A DNA stretch of 64,000 bases, taken from Maribacter aquivivus. Its GTDB lineage: Bacteria; Bacteroidota; Bacteroidia; Flavobacteriales; Flavobacteriaceae. The DNA is taken from contig NZ_FQZX01000001.1 in the NCBI RefSeq assembly GCF_900142175.1, positions 1,736,001-1,800,000 on the forward strand, written 5' to 3'. The notes under the pieces were generated by a model, which saw only the letters and a program-made list of their open reading frames with translations, did not search any database and was not told the origin of the DNA. Below, piece by piece: positions 1-10,518 of this stretch (positions are counted from its first letter, which is position 1; every line of letters begins with the position of its first letter). The position numbers and the translations under genes are program-made.

Positions 1-1329
1 GATACAATATCCAATATTTGGAAAATAGAAGAACTAAGAAATAGAATTCTTATCACTTTAGGTCTTTTGTTAGTTTATCGTTTTGGTTGTCAAATCGTAC
101 TTCCAGGTATAGATTCAACACAATTAGGTGGTTTAACGGATAGTACTGACCAAGGTATTTTTGGTCTTTTAAATGCATTTACAGGAGGAGCTTTTGCTAA
201 TGCTTCTGTTTTTGCATTAGGTATTATGCCTTACATCTCCGCTTCTATTGTAGTTCAGTTGATGGGTATTGCAATTCCTTATCTTCAGAAATTACAAAAA
301 GAGGGTGAAAGTGGTCGTAAGACCATTAATCAAATTACTAGATGGTTAACCATTGGTATTTGTATTGTTCAGGCTCCTGCATACTTATATGGCTTAGAAG
401 CTTTTGGTGTAAGAGATAGTGCTTTCTTATTAGGTAAAGGATTAGATTTTATGGTGCCTGCAGTTATAATATTAGTGACTGGTACTGTATTTGCTATGTG
501 GTTGGGTGAAAAAATTACTGATAAAGGTATTGGTAATGGTATTTCACTCTTAATTATGATTGGTATAATCGCTACAATGCCTCAGTCTTTTGTTCAAGAA
601 TTTATTTCAAGAACTACTGATAATAATGGTGGACTAATGTTTATTTTAATTGAAGTAATTGTTTGGTTCTTGGTTATTTTGGCTTGTATTCTTTTAGTAA
701 TGGCTACAAGGCAGATACCTGTTCAATACGCTAGAAGAACAGCTTCTGGTGGATATGAAAAGAATATCATGGGATCAAGACAATACATTCCTTTAAAATT
801 AAATGCATCTGGAGTAATGCCAATTATCTTTGCACAAGCAATAATGTTTGTACCTGGAATGATAGGTGGTGCTTTTGATGACACTGCATTTGGTCAATGG
901 ATGCAAGTACAATTCAGTGATATATTTGGATGGGCATATAATTTACTATTCGCAATATTGATTATAATCTTTACTTATTTCTACACTGCAATTACGGTTC
1001 CTACCAATAAAATGGCAGATGACCTTAAAAGAAGTGGTGGTTTCATCCCTGGAATACGTCCAGGAAAAGAAACTGGAGATTATTTAGATAAGATTATGTC
1101 TTTAATAACGTTACCTGGATCTATTTTCTTAGCTTTGCTGGCTATTTTACCGGCAATAGTGGTGAAGTTGATGGATGTTCAAGCTGGATGGGCTTTATTT
1201 TACGGTGGTACCTCCCTTTTAATTATGGTTGGTGTAGCTATAGATACAGTGCAGCAGGTTAATTCGTATTTGTTGAATAGACATTATGATGGTTTAATGA
1301 AAACGGGTAAAAATAGAAAAGTAGCATAA
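1..1329 (+). CDS. secY: Protein translocase subunit SecY (5' partial)
   Basis: Central pore subunit of the SecYEG translocon in the inner membrane. The reading frame is open from base 1 and reads a typical SecY N-terminal region (IWKIEELRNRILITLGLLL), so the true start lies upstream of the window; the first in-window TTG at 67 is not the start. About 442 residues are visible, with many hydrophobic membrane segments. Conserved SecY stretches include the plug-region block GIMPYISASIVVQL and the cytoplasmic loop LKRSGGFIPGIRPG near the C-terminus. It is followed 3 nt later by infA, the usual spc/alpha operon order. Identification is secure; only the first few residues are missing. Confidence 0.97.
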   Translation, partial: DTISNIWKIEELRNRILITLGLLLVYRFGCQIVLPGIDSTQLGGLTDSTDQGIFGLLNAFTGGAFANASVFALGIMPYISASIVVQLMGIAIPYLQKLQKEGESGRKTINQITRWLTIGICIVQAPAYLYGLEAFGVRDSAFLLGKGLDFMVPAVIILVTGTVFAMWLGEKITDKGIGNGISLLIMIGIIATMPQSFVQEFISRTTDNNGGLMFILIEVIVWFLVILACILLVMATRQIPVQYARRTASGGYEKNIMGSRQYIPLKLNASGVMPIIFAQAIMFVPGMIGGAFDDTAFGQWMQVQFSDIFGWAYNLLFAILIIIFTYFYTAITVPTNKMADDLKRSGGFIPGIRPGKETGDYLDKIMSLITLPGSIFLALLAILPAIVVKLMDVQAGWALFYGGTSLLIMVGVAIDTVQQVNSYLLNRHYDGLMKTGKNRKVA

Positions 1330-1332
1330 TTT

Positions 1333-1548
1333 ATGGCTAAGCAGGCAGCAATAGAACAGGATGGATCTATCATCGAAGCATTATCAAATGCAATGTTTCG
1401 TGTAGAGTTGGAGAATGGACATGTGGTAACAGCGCATATATCAGGTAAGATGCGTATGCACTATATTAAACTATTACCTGGAGATAAGGTTAAATTAGAG
1501 ATGAGTCCCTATGACCTTACTAAAGCAAGAATTACATATAGATACTAA
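1333..1548 (+). CDS. infA: Translation initiation factor IF-1
   Basis: A 71-aa protein of the normal IF-1 length, forming a single OB-fold that occupies the ribosomal A site during initiation. Family landmarks are the N-terminal [17 protein letters not shown], the block [20 protein letters not shown], the [13 protein letters not shown] strand and the C-terminal [14 protein letters not shown]. It starts 3 nt after secY and is followed 8 nt later by rpmJ, so it is co-transcribed with the spc/alpha ribosomal operon. Nothing unusual was seen. Confidence 0.97.
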   Translation: MAKQAAIEQDGSIIEALSNAMFRVELENGHVVTAHISGKMRMHYIKLLPGDKVKLEMSPYDLTKARITYRY

Positions 1549-1556
1549 GATACAAG

Positions 1557-1673
1557 ATGAAAGTAAGAGCATCAGTTAAGAAGAGAAGTGCCGACTGCAA
1601 GATTGTTCGCAGAAAAGGCAGGTTGTACGTAATCAACAAAAAGAATCCTAGATTTAAACAAAGACAAGGGTAA
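1557..1673 (+). CDS. rpmJ: 50S ribosomal protein L36 (zinc-free form)
   Basis: A 38-aa ORF, read directly from the sequence: starts [17 protein letters not shown] and ends NPRFKQRQG, the hallmark ends of L36. It fills the gap between infA and rpsM, its usual position. The canonical zinc-binding set (three Cys and one His) is missing: only Cys14 remains, so this is a C-minus paralogue that should not bind zinc. No second, C-plus copy is present in the window. The protein sits in the 23S rRNA core of the large subunit. The call is secure despite the short length because sequence and context agree. Confidence 0.95.
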   Translation: MKVRASVKKRSADCKIVRRKGRLYVINKKNPRFKQRQG

Positions 1674-1675
1674 TT

Positions 1676-2050
1676 ATGGCAAGAATCGCAGGTATAGATA
1701 TACCAAAACAAAAGAGAGGTGTAATAGCCTTAACCTATATTTTCGGAATCGGAAGAAGTAGGTCACAAGAAATATTGAGTAAAGCCCAAGTTAGCGAAGA
1801 TACTAAGGTTTCTGATTGGAATGATGATGAAATAGGTCGTATCAGGGAAGCTGCTTCTGAATTTGTAATTGAAGGTGAATTACGTTCAGAAACTCAGTTG
1901 AACATTAAGCGTTTAATGGATATTGGCTGTTATAGAGGTATTCGTCATAGATCAGGTTTACCTTTAAGAGGTCAGCGTACTAAGAACAACTCTAGAACTA
2001 GAAAAGGAAAGCGTAAAACAGTTGCTAACAAGAAGAAAGCAACTAAATAA
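1676..2050 (+). CDS. rpsM: 30S ribosomal protein S13
   Basis: A 124-aa S13, normal family length. It binds the head of the small subunit and contacts the P-site tRNA and S19. Recognisable blocks are the N-terminal [20 protein letters not shown], the helix-hairpin-helix region [16 protein letters not shown], the conserved [20 protein letters not shown] and a basic C-terminal tail rich in Lys and Arg that reaches into the decoding region. It begins 2 nt after the rpmJ stop and precedes rpsK, the standard alpha-operon order. No anomalies were seen. Confidence 0.97.
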   Translation: MARIAGIDIPKQKRGVIALTYIFGIGRSRSQEILSKAQVSEDTKVSDWNDDEIGRIREAASEFVIEGELRSETQLNIKRLMDIGCYRGIRHRSGLPLRGQRTKNNSRTRKGKRKTVANKKKATK

Positions 2051-2059
2051 TAATTAGGT

Positions 2060-2452
2060 ATGGCAAAGGCAAGTACTAAAGTTACCAAGAAACGTAAAGT
2101 TATAGTTGATTCTGTTGGTGAGGCGCACATAAGTGCATCTTTCAATAACATCATCATCTCTTTAACTAATAAAAAAGGAGATGTTATTTCTTGGTCATCT
2201 GCCGGTAAATTAGGTTTTAGAGGGTCTAAGAAAAATACACCTTATGCTGCACAAGTTGCTGCAGAAGATTGTTCTAAAGTTGCTCACGAAGCAGGTTTAA
2301 GAAAAGTTAAGGTTTATGTAAAAGGTCCAGGTAACGGAAGAGAATCTGCAATCAGATCTTTACACAATGCTGGTATCGAAGTAACAGAGATTATCGATGT
2401 TACTCCAATGCCTCACAATGGATGTAGACCTCCAAAGAGAAGAAGAGTTTAA
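2060..2452 (+). CDS. rpsK: 30S ribosomal protein S11
   Basis: A 130-aa S11, a platform protein of the 30S subunit near the mRNA exit site. Conserved family blocks are [56 protein letters not shown] and the C-terminal [18 protein letters not shown]. It begins 9 nt after the rpsM stop. The following intergenic space of 89 nt before rpsD is longer than the other gaps in this operon and contains an inverted repeat, described separately. Confidence 0.97.
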   Translation: MAKASTKVTKKRKVIVDSVGEAHISASFNNIIISLTNKKGDVISWSSAGKLGFRGSKKNTPYAAQVAAEDCSKVAHEAGLRKVKVYVKGPGNGRESAIRSLHNAGIEVTEIIDVTPMPHNGCRPPKRRRV

Positions 2453-2474
2453 TTAATTACTATTATATTTCACC

Positions 2475-2528
2475 GAAAGTGTAGTTACGATTATCGAAGG
2501 ATAAGCCTTAATTCATGATCTCACTTTC
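2475..2528 (+). promoter_or_regulatory. Putative structured leader before rpsD
   Basis: The rpsK-rpsD gap holds a perfect 7-nt inverted repeat, GAAAGTG (2475-2481) and CACTTTC (2522-2528), 40 nt apart, ending 14 nt before the rpsD start. The enclosed sequence has a smaller AAGG/CCTT pairing. S4 autoregulates alpha operons in other bacteria through mRNA structure, so an S4-responsive leader is a reasonable but unproven reading. There is no T-run, so it is not an intrinsic terminator. Confidence 0.35.
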
Positions 2529-2541
2529 AAATTAAAAGAAA

Positions 2542-3147
2542 ATGGCAAGATATACAGGACCAAAGTCAAAAATCGCCCGTAAATTCGGCGAAGCAATTTT
2601 CGGAGATGATAAATCTTTCGAAAAAAAGAATTACCCTCCAGGACAGCATGGTAATAACAGAAGAAGAGGTAAAAAATCTGAGTACTCTGTTCAATTAATG
2701 GAGAAGCAAAAAGCTAAATATACTTATGGTATTTTAGAAAAGCAATTCAGAAACTTATTCCAAACTGCGAAAAGAAAAGAAGGTGTTGCTGGTGAAATCT
2801 TACTTCAATTGTGTGAGTCTCGTTTAGATAACGTGGTTTATAGAATGGGTATTTCTCCAACTAGAAGTGGTGCAAGACAATTAGTATCTCATAGACACAT
2901 TACTGTAAATGGTGAGTTGGTAAACATACCTTCTTATTCATTGAAAGCAGGAGATGTTGTTGGTGTTAGAGAGAAATCTAAATCATTACAAAGTATTCAA
3001 GATTCATTAGCTGCTAGTAGTGCAGTTTATGAGTGGATTTCTTGGAATAGTGAAAAGAAGGAAGGTACATATGTTACTATTCCGGAAAGATTACAGATTC
3101 CAGAAAATATCAAAGAACAATTAATCGTGGAGTTATACTCTAAATAA
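2542..3147 (+). CDS. rpsD: 30S ribosomal protein S4
   Basis: A 201-aa S4, a primary 16S rRNA binder and frequent translational repressor of its own operon. The N-terminus [17 protein letters not shown], the block [20 protein letters not shown] and the S4 RNA-binding domain around [20 protein letters not shown] and [19 protein letters not shown] are all family signatures. No N-terminal zinc-ribbon cysteines are present, so it is the zinc-independent form. It is preceded by an 89-nt spacer with an inverted repeat and followed 17 nt later by rpoA. Confidence 0.97.
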   Translation: MARYTGPKSKIARKFGEAIFGDDKSFEKKNYPPGQHGNNRRRGKKSEYSVQLMEKQKAKYTYGILEKQFRNLFQTAKRKEGVAGEILLQLCESRLDNVVYRMGISPTRSGARQLVSHRHITVNGELVNIPSYSLKAGDVVGVREKSKSLQSIQDSLAASSAVYEWISWNSEKKEGTYVTIPERLQIPENIKEQLIVELYSK

Positions 3148-3164
3148 ACAATACCTATCCAATT

Positions 3165-4157
3165 ATGGCATTATTTAATTTTCAGAAACCCGATAAAGTA
3201 ATAATGATCGATTCCTCTGATTTCGAAGGTAAGTTCGAATTTCGCCCTTTGGAACCTGGTTATGGATTAACTGTTGGGAATGCATTAAGACGAGTATTGC
3301 TTTCTTCTTTGGAAGGTCATGCAATTACTTCGGTTAGGATTGATAAAGTAGAACATGAATTTTCTACTATACCTGGCGTTGTTGAAGATGTAACAGAGAT
3401 TATATTAAATTTGAAGCAGGTTCGTTTCAAAAAGCAAATAGAGGATTCTGAAGCTGAAGTGGTTTCAATTTCTGTAAGTGGTAAGAATCAATTAACTGCT
3501 GGTGATTTTCAAAAGTTTATTTCTGGATACCAAGTTTTAAATCCAGATTTAGTTATTTGTAATATGGATGCTAAAGTTAGTATCAATATGGAAATATCTA
3601 TTGAAAAAGGTAGAGGTTATGTTCCTGCAGAGGAAAATAAAAAATCTGGTGCACCATTAGGTACTATAGCTGTCGATTCTATTTTTACACCTATTAAGAA
3701 TGTAAAGTATAGTATTGAAAACTTTCGTGTAGAACAAAAAACTGATTATGAGAAATTAGTTTTTGAGATATCTTCAGATGGTTCAATTCATCCTAAAGAT
3801 GCTTTAACTGAAGCGGCAAAAGTTCTTATTCATCACTTCATGTTATTCTCTGATGAGCGTATTACATTAGAAGCTGATGAAATTGCTCAGACAGAGACTT
3901 ATGATGAAGAGTCTTTACACATGAGACAATTATTGAAAACTAAATTAGTTGATATGGACCTTTCTGTTCGTGCACTAAACTGTTTAAAAGCAGCTGAAGT
4001 TGATACTTTAGGAGATTTAGTTTCTTTTAATAAGAATGACTTAATGAAGTTCAGAAACTTCGGTAAAAAATCTTTAACAGAGCTAGAGGAACTTGTTATT
4101 AACAAGGGATTAAGTTTTGGAATGGATTTATCAAAATACAAATTAGATAAAGATTAA
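3165..4157 (+). CDS. rpoA: DNA-directed RNA polymerase subunit alpha
   Basis: A 330-aa alpha subunit with the standard two-domain design. The N-terminal assembly domain has the [20 protein letters not shown] block and the [22 protein letters not shown] region. The C-terminal DNA- and activator-binding domain starts near residue 250 and carries [20 protein letters not shown] and [17 protein letters not shown]. It dimerises to nucleate RNA polymerase assembly. It lies between rpsD and rplQ, the conserved alpha-operon position. Confidence 0.98.
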   Translation: MALFNFQKPDKVIMIDSSDFEGKFEFRPLEPGYGLTVGNALRRVLLSSLEGHAITSVRIDKVEHEFSTIPGVVEDVTEIILNLKQVRFKKQIEDSEAEVVSISVSGKNQLTAGDFQKFISGYQVLNPDLVICNMDAKVSINMEISIEKGRGYVPAEENKKSGAPLGTIAVDSIFTPIKNVKYSIENFRVEQKTDYEKLVFEISSDGSIHPKDALTEAAKVLIHHFMLFSDERITLEADEIAQTETYDEESLHMRQLLKTKLVDMDLSVRALNCLKAAEVDTLGDLVSFNKNDLMKFRNFGKKSLTELEELVINKGLSFGMDLSKYKLDKD

Positions 4158-4168
4158 ATAATCATATT

Positions 4169-4199
4169 TTGCTCCTCGTTCTGTCGAGTTTGGTAGCAA
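4169..4199 (+). promoter_or_regulatory. Stem-loop in the rpoA-rplQ spacer
   Basis: The 59-nt spacer holds nested inverted repeats: TTGCT (4169-4173) with AGCAA (4195-4199), and CTCG (4175-4178) with CGAG (4185-4188) around a TTCTGT loop. There is no T-run after it, so it is not a terminator. It could be a ribosomal-protein leader or an RNA-processing site for rplQ. Function is inferred from position only. Confidence 0.3.
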
Positions 4200-4216
4200 G
4201 ATGATAAAATTGAAAC

Positions 4217-4750
4217 ATGAGACACGGTAAAAAAATTAATCATTTAAGTAGAAAAACTGCTCATAGAAAAGCGATGTTAGCTAACATGGCTTGTTCTTTG
4301 ATCGAACACAAAAGAATCAACACTACAGTTGCTAAAGCAAAAGCTTTAAAGCAATTTATTGAACCTTTGATTACTAAATCAAAAGCAGAAAATAATGTTA
4401 GTGCAGAGAAAGGTACTCATAACAGACGTATCGTTTTCAAGAATCTTCGTGATAAGTATGCAGTTACTGAACTATTCAGTGTTGTATCTGAAAAGGTTGC
4501 GGATAGACCGGGAGGTTATACTAGAATTATCAAATTAGGTAATCGTTTAGGTGATAACGCTGATATGGCAATGATAGAATTGGTTGATTTCAACGAATTG
4601 TATAACGCTGGTAAGCCTAAGAAGAAATCTACTAGAAGAAGTAGAAGATCAGGTGGTAGTGATGCTGAAGTTGTTTCTGCAGAGAAAGAAACTAAGGTAG
4701 AAGAAGCTCAAACTGAAACAGAAGCTAAGACAGATGATTCTAAGGAATAA
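4217..4750 (+). CDS. rplQ: 50S ribosomal protein L17 with C-terminal extension
   Basis: L17 is a large-subunit protein near the peptide exit region. The N-terminal ~120 residues are canonical: [43 protein letters not shown], and [28 protein letters not shown]. At 177 aa it is about 50 residues longer than a minimal L17. The extra tail has a basic patch ([13 protein letters not shown]) followed by an acidic Glu/Thr-rich end that is probably disordered; such tails are common in Bacteroidota L17. It is the last gene of the alpha operon and is followed by a strong intrinsic terminator. Confidence 0.96.
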   Translation: MRHGKKINHLSRKTAHRKAMLANMACSLIEHKRINTTVAKAKALKQFIEPLITKSKAENNVSAEKGTHNRRIVFKNLRDKYAVTELFSVVSEKVADRPGGYTRIIKLGNRLGDNADMAMIELVDFNELYNAGKPKKKSTRRSRRSGGSDAEVVSAEKETKVEEAQTETEAKTDDSKE

Positions 4751-4774
4751 AATTGTCAATAAATATTAATAATG

Positions 4775-4808
4775 AAAAAGGATAAGCTTTCTAGCTTATC
4801 CTTTTTTT
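4775..4808 (+). terminator. Intrinsic terminator of the ribosomal operon
   Basis: The stem AAAAAGGATAAGC / GCTTATCCTTTTT closes a short TTTCTA loop and runs into seven Ts. It lies 24 nt after the rplQ stop and ends the spc/alpha operon. The upstream-most possible ATG of carA (4809) touches the end of its T-run, which argues for the later carA start. Confidence 0.9.
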
Positions 4809-4844
4809 ATGTTTTTTTGTGAACGAATAAATTATAAGACTAAA

Positions 4845-5972
4845 ATGAAATATCAGACAAAGAGAAAAGCTATAATATTACTTGCAGATGGTACTATCTT
4901 TTTTGGAAAATCTGTTGGAGACAAAGAGGGTACTGCTTTCGGCGAAGTATGTTTCAATACTGGAATGACAGGATACCAAGAGATATTTACTGATCCATCA
5001 TATTTTGGACAAATAATGGTTACTACCAATGCTCATATTGGTAATTACGGGGTAAATAAAGATGAAATAGAATCCGAGTCGATTAAAATTTCAGGTTTAG
5101 TTTGTAGAAATTTTAGCTATGAGTATTCCAGACCTTTGGCAGACGATAGTTTACAAGGTTTTTTAGATAAGAATGAGTTGTTTGCTATTTCAGATGTGGA
5201 TACAAGAGCATTAGTTAGTTATATTAGAGATAATGGAGCAATGAATGCTGTAATATCAACTGACATTGAAAATATTGAAGACTTAAAAAAACGTTTAAGT
5301 GAAGTTCCAAGTATGGAGGGGCTAGAGTTGGCTTCTAAAGTTTCTACGACAGAACCATATTTTGTTGGTGACGAAAATGCAAACTTTAAAATTGCAGCAC
5401 TTGATATAGGTATTAAGAAGAATATTTTACGTAATCTGGTTAAAAGAGGAGCTTATGTAAAGGTATTTCCTTACAACAGTAGTTTTGAAGATATGTCTTT
5501 TTGGAATCCTGATGCGTTTTTCATTTCAAATGGACCTGGAGATCCTGAGCCATTGGTAGATGCTATTGCTGCAGTTAAAAAAATGATTGAAACTGATAAG
5601 CCGCTTTTTGGTATTTGTTTAGGCCATCAAGTATTGGCATTGGCAAACGGAGTTTCTACTTATAAGATGCACAATGGTCATAGAGGTATTAACCACCCAA
5701 TATTAAACCTTATTACAGGTAAAGGTGAAATTACTTCACAAAATCATGGCTTTGCTATAAATAGAGAAGAAACTGAGGCTAATGCTAATTTAGAGATTAC
5801 GCATACACACCTTAATGATAAGACAGTTGCAGGGATTCGTATGAAAGATAAAAATGTATTTTCTGTTCAGTATCACCCAGAAGCTAGTCCGGGTCCGCAT
5901 GATGCGGATTACCTTTTTGACGATTTTTTTAAATTAATTGAGAATTGTTCAAAACATAACGAAATAGTTTAA
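4845..5972 (+). CDS. carA: Carbamoyl-phosphate synthase small subunit
   Basis: Glutamine amidotransferase subunit that hydrolyses glutamine and channels ammonia to CarB for arginine and pyrimidine synthesis. The N-terminal CPSase domain has GTAFGEVCFNTGMTGYQE. The class I GATase domain follows, with nucleophile Cys258 in GICLGHQ and the His344/Glu346 pair in QYHPEASPGP (counted from this start). I chose ATG 4845 (375 aa) over ATG 4809 because the earlier codon lies against the operon terminator and the family begins near MKYQTKRKAIILLADG. No carB lies beside it in the window, so the two subunits are encoded apart. The gap to eno is about 100 nt and contains the eno promoter. Confidence 0.95.
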   Translation: MKYQTKRKAIILLADGTIFFGKSVGDKEGTAFGEVCFNTGMTGYQEIFTDPSYFGQIMVTTNAHIGNYGVNKDEIESESIKISGLVCRNFSYEYSRPLADDSLQGFLDKNELFAISDVDTRALVSYIRDNGAMNAVISTDIENIEDLKKRLSEVPSMEGLELASKVSTTEPYFVGDENANFKIAALDIGIKKNILRNLVKRGAYVKVFPYNSSFEDMSFWNPDAFFISNGPGDPEPLVDAIAAVKKMIETDKPLFGICLGHQVLALANGVSTYKMHNGHRGINHPILNLITGKGEITSQNHGFAINREETEANANLEITHTHLNDKTVAGIRMKDKNVFSVQYHPEASPGPHDADYLFDDFFKLIENCSKHNEIV

Positions 5973-6013
5973 ATAAACATTAATTAATTGGCAAATGTAG
6001 GGTTTGAACAAGC

Positions 6014-6041
6014 TTGTTAAAAACCTGCTTTTGTATCTTTA
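6014..6041 (+). promoter_or_regulatory. Predicted promoter of eno
   Basis: TTG at 6014-6016 (-33 type) is separated by 17 nt from TATCTTTA at 6034-6041, matching the Bacteroidota -7 pattern TAnnTTTR. It lies 34 nt before the eno ATG. Confidence 0.6.
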
Positions 6042-6075
6042 CTTTTTAAACAAACAACTAATAAAAAGAATATAA

Positions 6076-7368
<1,293 letters not shown>

Positions 7369-7390
7369 TTCTTATGTGAAATATATAATC

Positions 7391-7422
7391 AAGCCTTTCT
7401 CTCGAGAAAGGCTTTTTTTTTT
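7391..7422 (+). terminator. Intrinsic terminator after eno
   Basis: AAGCCTTTCTC / GAGAAAGGCTT form a near-perfect hairpin followed by about ten Ts, 22 nt after the enolase stop codon. Confidence 0.9.
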
Positions 7423-7487
7423 GGCGTACTTCAAAACTTTAACTACCTTTTGAGAATAAACCAATAATAACCTCTCTTTGTTAGCGT

Positions 7488-9023
7488 ATGAATAATTTTC
7501 TTTTTGTTTCCGCAGAGAATGATGCTATTCCTGATTGTAAAGCTGGTGGAATGGGTGACGTGGTTAGAGACGTGCCTAGAGAGATATCGAAACGAGGAGA
7601 TAAAGTTCACGTAGTCGTACCTTCATATTCTAGACTACATAAAAATGGAATCTTTAAGACTAAACTTGAATTTAGTCTAAGGGGTATGCCGTATACGGCA
7701 GAATTGTATGAGGTGATACCTAAAAGAGTCGATAAAAATATCACTCATTATGTTATTCACCATCCTGAAATATCTGAAGGTGGTATAGCTCATATTTATC
7801 ATGATGATCCTACCGAACCTTTTTTTAATGATTTTATAAAGTTTATTATTTTTTGTACAGCTACAGCTGAAGCAATTAAAATTGGAGCCTTTGGTGATTT
7901 AGATATCGTTCATATGCATGACTGGCATTCTGCAGCGCTCTTATTTATAAGAACATATCACCCGCAATATCAGGATTTAAAAAAGATGCGATATGTGTAT
8001 ACGATTCATAATCTAGCCATACAGGGTATTCGTCCTTTTTACAATAATTATGCCTCAGTAAATCATTGGTTTCCAGAAATTCAATTAGATCATAAAGCTT
8101 TGATGGATCCACGTTACCAAGATTGTATAAATTTAATGGCAGTGGGTATTCGTTTTGCAGATGCGGTTCATACAGTTTCTCCATCTTACAAAGAAGATGT
8201 TCTTTTACCAAGTAGAAGACCTGAGTTTATTGGAGGTGAAAGTTTAGAAGAAGATTTAATAAAGGCAGATAATGAAGGTAGACTTTTCGGTATCTTAAAT
8301 GCCAGTAACTACGGTAATATTAGAATTGCAGAAAAGGGATTTTTATATAGAAATACGGTTAAAGCTATTTTTAGATGGCTTCAAGAAAATTCCAAGAAAT
8401 ATAAAGCTGATTTTCTCGCGCATACAGGAGAAAAAATCATGCAGTTTGTTGGTAATAGACCAAAATTCATAGTTTCTAGTGTGGCGAGATTAACGGAACA
8501 AAAGTTCTATTTCTTAAAACGATCGCCTGAAGCATTTGAGAAAATGTTGGCTAGGTTAAATGAAATTGATGGTATATTTATTTTATTAGGTACTGGCGAT
8601 CCAGATTATGAAGAATTTTTTCGTCATATGAGTTATCATCATAAAAATTTTGTGTTTACAAATGGGCAATCAGAAGATTTGATTGATTCAATGTACCTAG
8701 AAACAGATTTGTATTTTATGCCTAGTTTATTTGAGCCATGTGGTATTAGTCAAATGTTGGCGATGAGAAACGGTAACCCATGTTTGGTACATCATACAGG
8801 CGGACTAAAAGATACTGTAGATCACTTAAAAACAGGATTTGTTTTTGGTGGTGATACCTACGATGAGCAAATTAGTAATATGGTGAAAAGTTTTGATGAG
8901 GCTTTGACCTTATGGGAGAACGATAAACCAGCTTGGAAAAAGATAAAAGCGAATGCAAAAAAGGCGCGTTTTACTTGGGAAAAATCTTTAGATGCATATT
9001 ATGAGTCACTATATCTGTTGTAA
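7488..9023 (+). CDS. Glycogen/starch synthase family glycosyltransferase (GT5-like)
   Basis: A 511-aa two-domain glycosyltransferase. The N-terminal GT5-type catalytic domain carries KAGGMGDVVRDVP at residues 18-30, equivalent to the KTGGLADV nucleotide-sugar motif of GlgA, and HMHDWHSAALL. The C-terminal Rossmann domain carries the sugar-binding block FEPCGISQMLAMRNGNPCL followed by HHTGGLKDTV. It is probably a nucleotide-sugar-dependent alpha-glucan synthase of glycogen metabolism, but no glgB, glgC or glgP lies nearby and the sequence is divergent, so the exact donor and product are uncertain. It stands between eno and gltA and starts 65 nt after the eno terminator. Confidence 0.8.
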   Translation: MNNFLFVSAENDAIPDCKAGGMGDVVRDVPREISKRGDKVHVVVPSYSRLHKNGIFKTKLEFSLRGMPYTAELYEVIPKRVDKNITHYVIHHPEISEGGIAHIYHDDPTEPFFNDFIKFIIFCTATAEAIKIGAFGDLDIVHMHDWHSAALLFIRTYHPQYQDLKKMRYVYTIHNLAIQGIRPFYNNYASVNHWFPEIQLDHKALMDPRYQDCINLMAVGIRFADAVHTVSPSYKEDVLLPSRRPEFIGGESLEEDLIKADNEGRLFGILNASNYGNIRIAEKGFLYRNTVKAIFRWLQENSKKYKADFLAHTGEKIMQFVGNRPKFIVSSVARLTEQKFYFLKRSPEAFEKMLARLNEIDGIFILLGTGDPDYEEFFRHMSYHHKNFVFTNGQSEDLIDSMYLETDLYFMPSLFEPCGISQMLAMRNGNPCLVHHTGGLKDTVDHLKTGFVFGGDTYDEQISNMVKSFDEALTLWENDKPAWKKIKANAKKARFTWEKSLDAYYESLYLL

Positions 9024-9077
9024 TGAAAGCTATTCATAGGACTTATTGTTAATTTTACCCAAAACAGATTTTTCAAA

Positions 9078-9108
9078 TTGGTAAACCACTCTTGTTTTGT
9101 TAACTTTA
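9078..9108 (+). promoter_or_regulatory. Predicted promoter of gltA
   Basis: TTG at 9078-9080 and TAACTTTA at 9101-9108 are separated by 20 nt, the spacing expected for Bacteroidota -33/-7 promoters. The gltA ATG is 29 nt downstream. Confidence 0.6.
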
Positions 9109-9137
9109 CGAGAAGTATTTAAAACGTAAAAAGAAAA

Positions 9138-10424
9138 ATGTCAGACAAAGCTATTTTAGAATATAATGGTGAAAAATATGAGTTTCCTGTAATTAAGGGA
9201 ACCGAAAACGAACTTGCAATAGATATCAAAACTTTGCGTTCGGCTACCAATGGAATTATAACTATTGATCCAGGTTTTAAAAATACAGGATCTTGTGAAA
9301 GCGCTATTACTTTTTTAGATGGTGAAAAAGGAATTTTACGTTACAGAGGTTACTCAATTGAAGAATTAGCTGAGAAAGCTGATTTCTTAGAAGTAGCTTA
9401 TGCTTTAATATTTGGTGAATTGCCAAATACAGAAGAACTAGCAAAATTTCATAAAGACATTAAAGACGAATCTCATGTAGATGAAGAGATGAAAAAGATT
9501 TTGGATGGTTTTCCAAAATCAGCACATCCAATGGGTGTATTGTCTTCTTTGACTAGCGCATTAATTGCATTTAACCCTTCAACGGTTGATGTAAGTTCTG
9601 ATGAAGATATGTACCATGCAATTGTACGTATACTTGCTAAATTTCCAGTTCTTGTAGCTTGGACTTTACGTAAAAAGAAAGGTCTTCCATTAGATTATGG
9701 TGATGATAGTTTAGGCTATGTAGAGAACATTCATAAAATGATGTTTAAGCGTCCAAATCAAGATTATAAAAAGAATAAGGTTGTTATAGAGGCACTAGAT
9801 AAATTATTGATATTACATGCTGATCATGAGCAAAATTGTTCAACTAGTACGGTGCGTATCGTAGGTTCTTCTCATGCTGGTTTATTTGCATCTTTATCTG
9901 CAGGTATATCTGCACTTTGGGGTCCATTACATGGTGGTGCTAACCAAGCGGTATTAGAAATGCTTGAAGCTATTGAAGCTGATGGTGGCGATACTAAAAA
10001 ATACATGGCTAAGGCTAAAGATAAGTCTGATCCTTTTAGATTAATGGGCTTTGGACATAGGGTGTATAAAAACTTCGATCCTCGCGCTAAGATTATTAAA
10101 GTAGCTGCAGATGAAGTACTGGCAGATTTAGGTATAGATGACCCAATTCTTGAAATTGCAAAAGGTTTAGAGAAAGAAGCACTTGAAGATCAGTACTTTG
10201 TTGATAGAAAACTATACCCTAATGTAGATTTTTATTCTGGCATTATATATAGAGCTTTAGGTATTCCAACAGAAATGTTTACAGTAATGTTCGCTTTAGG
10301 TAGATTACCTGGGTGGATTGCTCAGTGGAGAGAAATGAGATTGAACGGTGAACCAATTGGTAGACCAAGACAAGTATATACTGGTGAAAATTTAAGATCT
10401 TTTGTCGAACTGGACAAAAGGTAG
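9138..10424 (+). CDS. gltA: Citrate synthase (type II)
   Basis: Condenses acetyl-CoA and oxaloacetate to citrate at the entry of the TCA cycle. The 428-aa length and the N-terminal beta-rich domain are typical of the hexameric, type II Gram-negative form. Catalytic-region motifs are visible: LHADHEQNCSTSTVRIVGSS, the histidine in WGPLHGGANQAVLEML, GFGHRVYKNFDPRAKI and the aspartate in PNVDFYSGIIYRALG. It has its own predicted promoter and terminator. Confidence 0.97.
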   Translation: MSDKAILEYNGEKYEFPVIKGTENELAIDIKTLRSATNGIITIDPGFKNTGSCESAITFLDGEKGILRYRGYSIEELAEKADFLEVAYALIFGELPNTEELAKFHKDIKDESHVDEEMKKILDGFPKSAHPMGVLSSLTSALIAFNPSTVDVSSDEDMYHAIVRILAKFPVLVAWTLRKKKGLPLDYGDDSLGYVENIHKMMFKRPNQDYKKNKVVIEALDKLLILHADHEQNCSTSTVRIVGSSHAGLFASLSAGISALWGPLHGGANQAVLEMLEAIEADGGDTKKYMAKAKDKSDPFRLMGFGHRVYKNFDPRAKIIKVAADEVLADLGIDDPILEIAKGLEKEALEDQYFVDRKLYPNVDFYSGIIYRALGIPTEMFTVMFALGRLPGWIAQWREMRLNGEPIGRPRQVYTGENLRSFVELDKR

Positions 10425-10446
10425 ATTGCTACCGTTATCAAAAAAA

Positions 10447-10483
10447 CAAAAAGCTCTTTTAATTTTTAAAGGGGCTTTTTTTT
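10447..10483 (+). terminator. Intrinsic terminator after gltA
   Basis: AAAAAGCTCTTT pairs with AAAGGGGCTTTTT (G-T wobble allowed) around an A/T loop and is followed by a T-run, 23 nt after the gltA stop. Confidence 0.8.
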
Positions 10484-10518
10484 ATGCTTTTTTTTAATTC
10501 ATATTTAAATCAATACTT

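Noticed and set aside
4809-4844. Upstream ATG of carA (adds MFFCERINYKTK)
   Set aside because: It begins directly at the T-run of the ribosomal-operon terminator and the extra residues are not like the family start.
7945-8211. 88-codon minus-strand ORF inside the glycosyltransferase gene
   Set aside because: It lies fully within a well-supported gene on the opposite strand and has no recognisable features.
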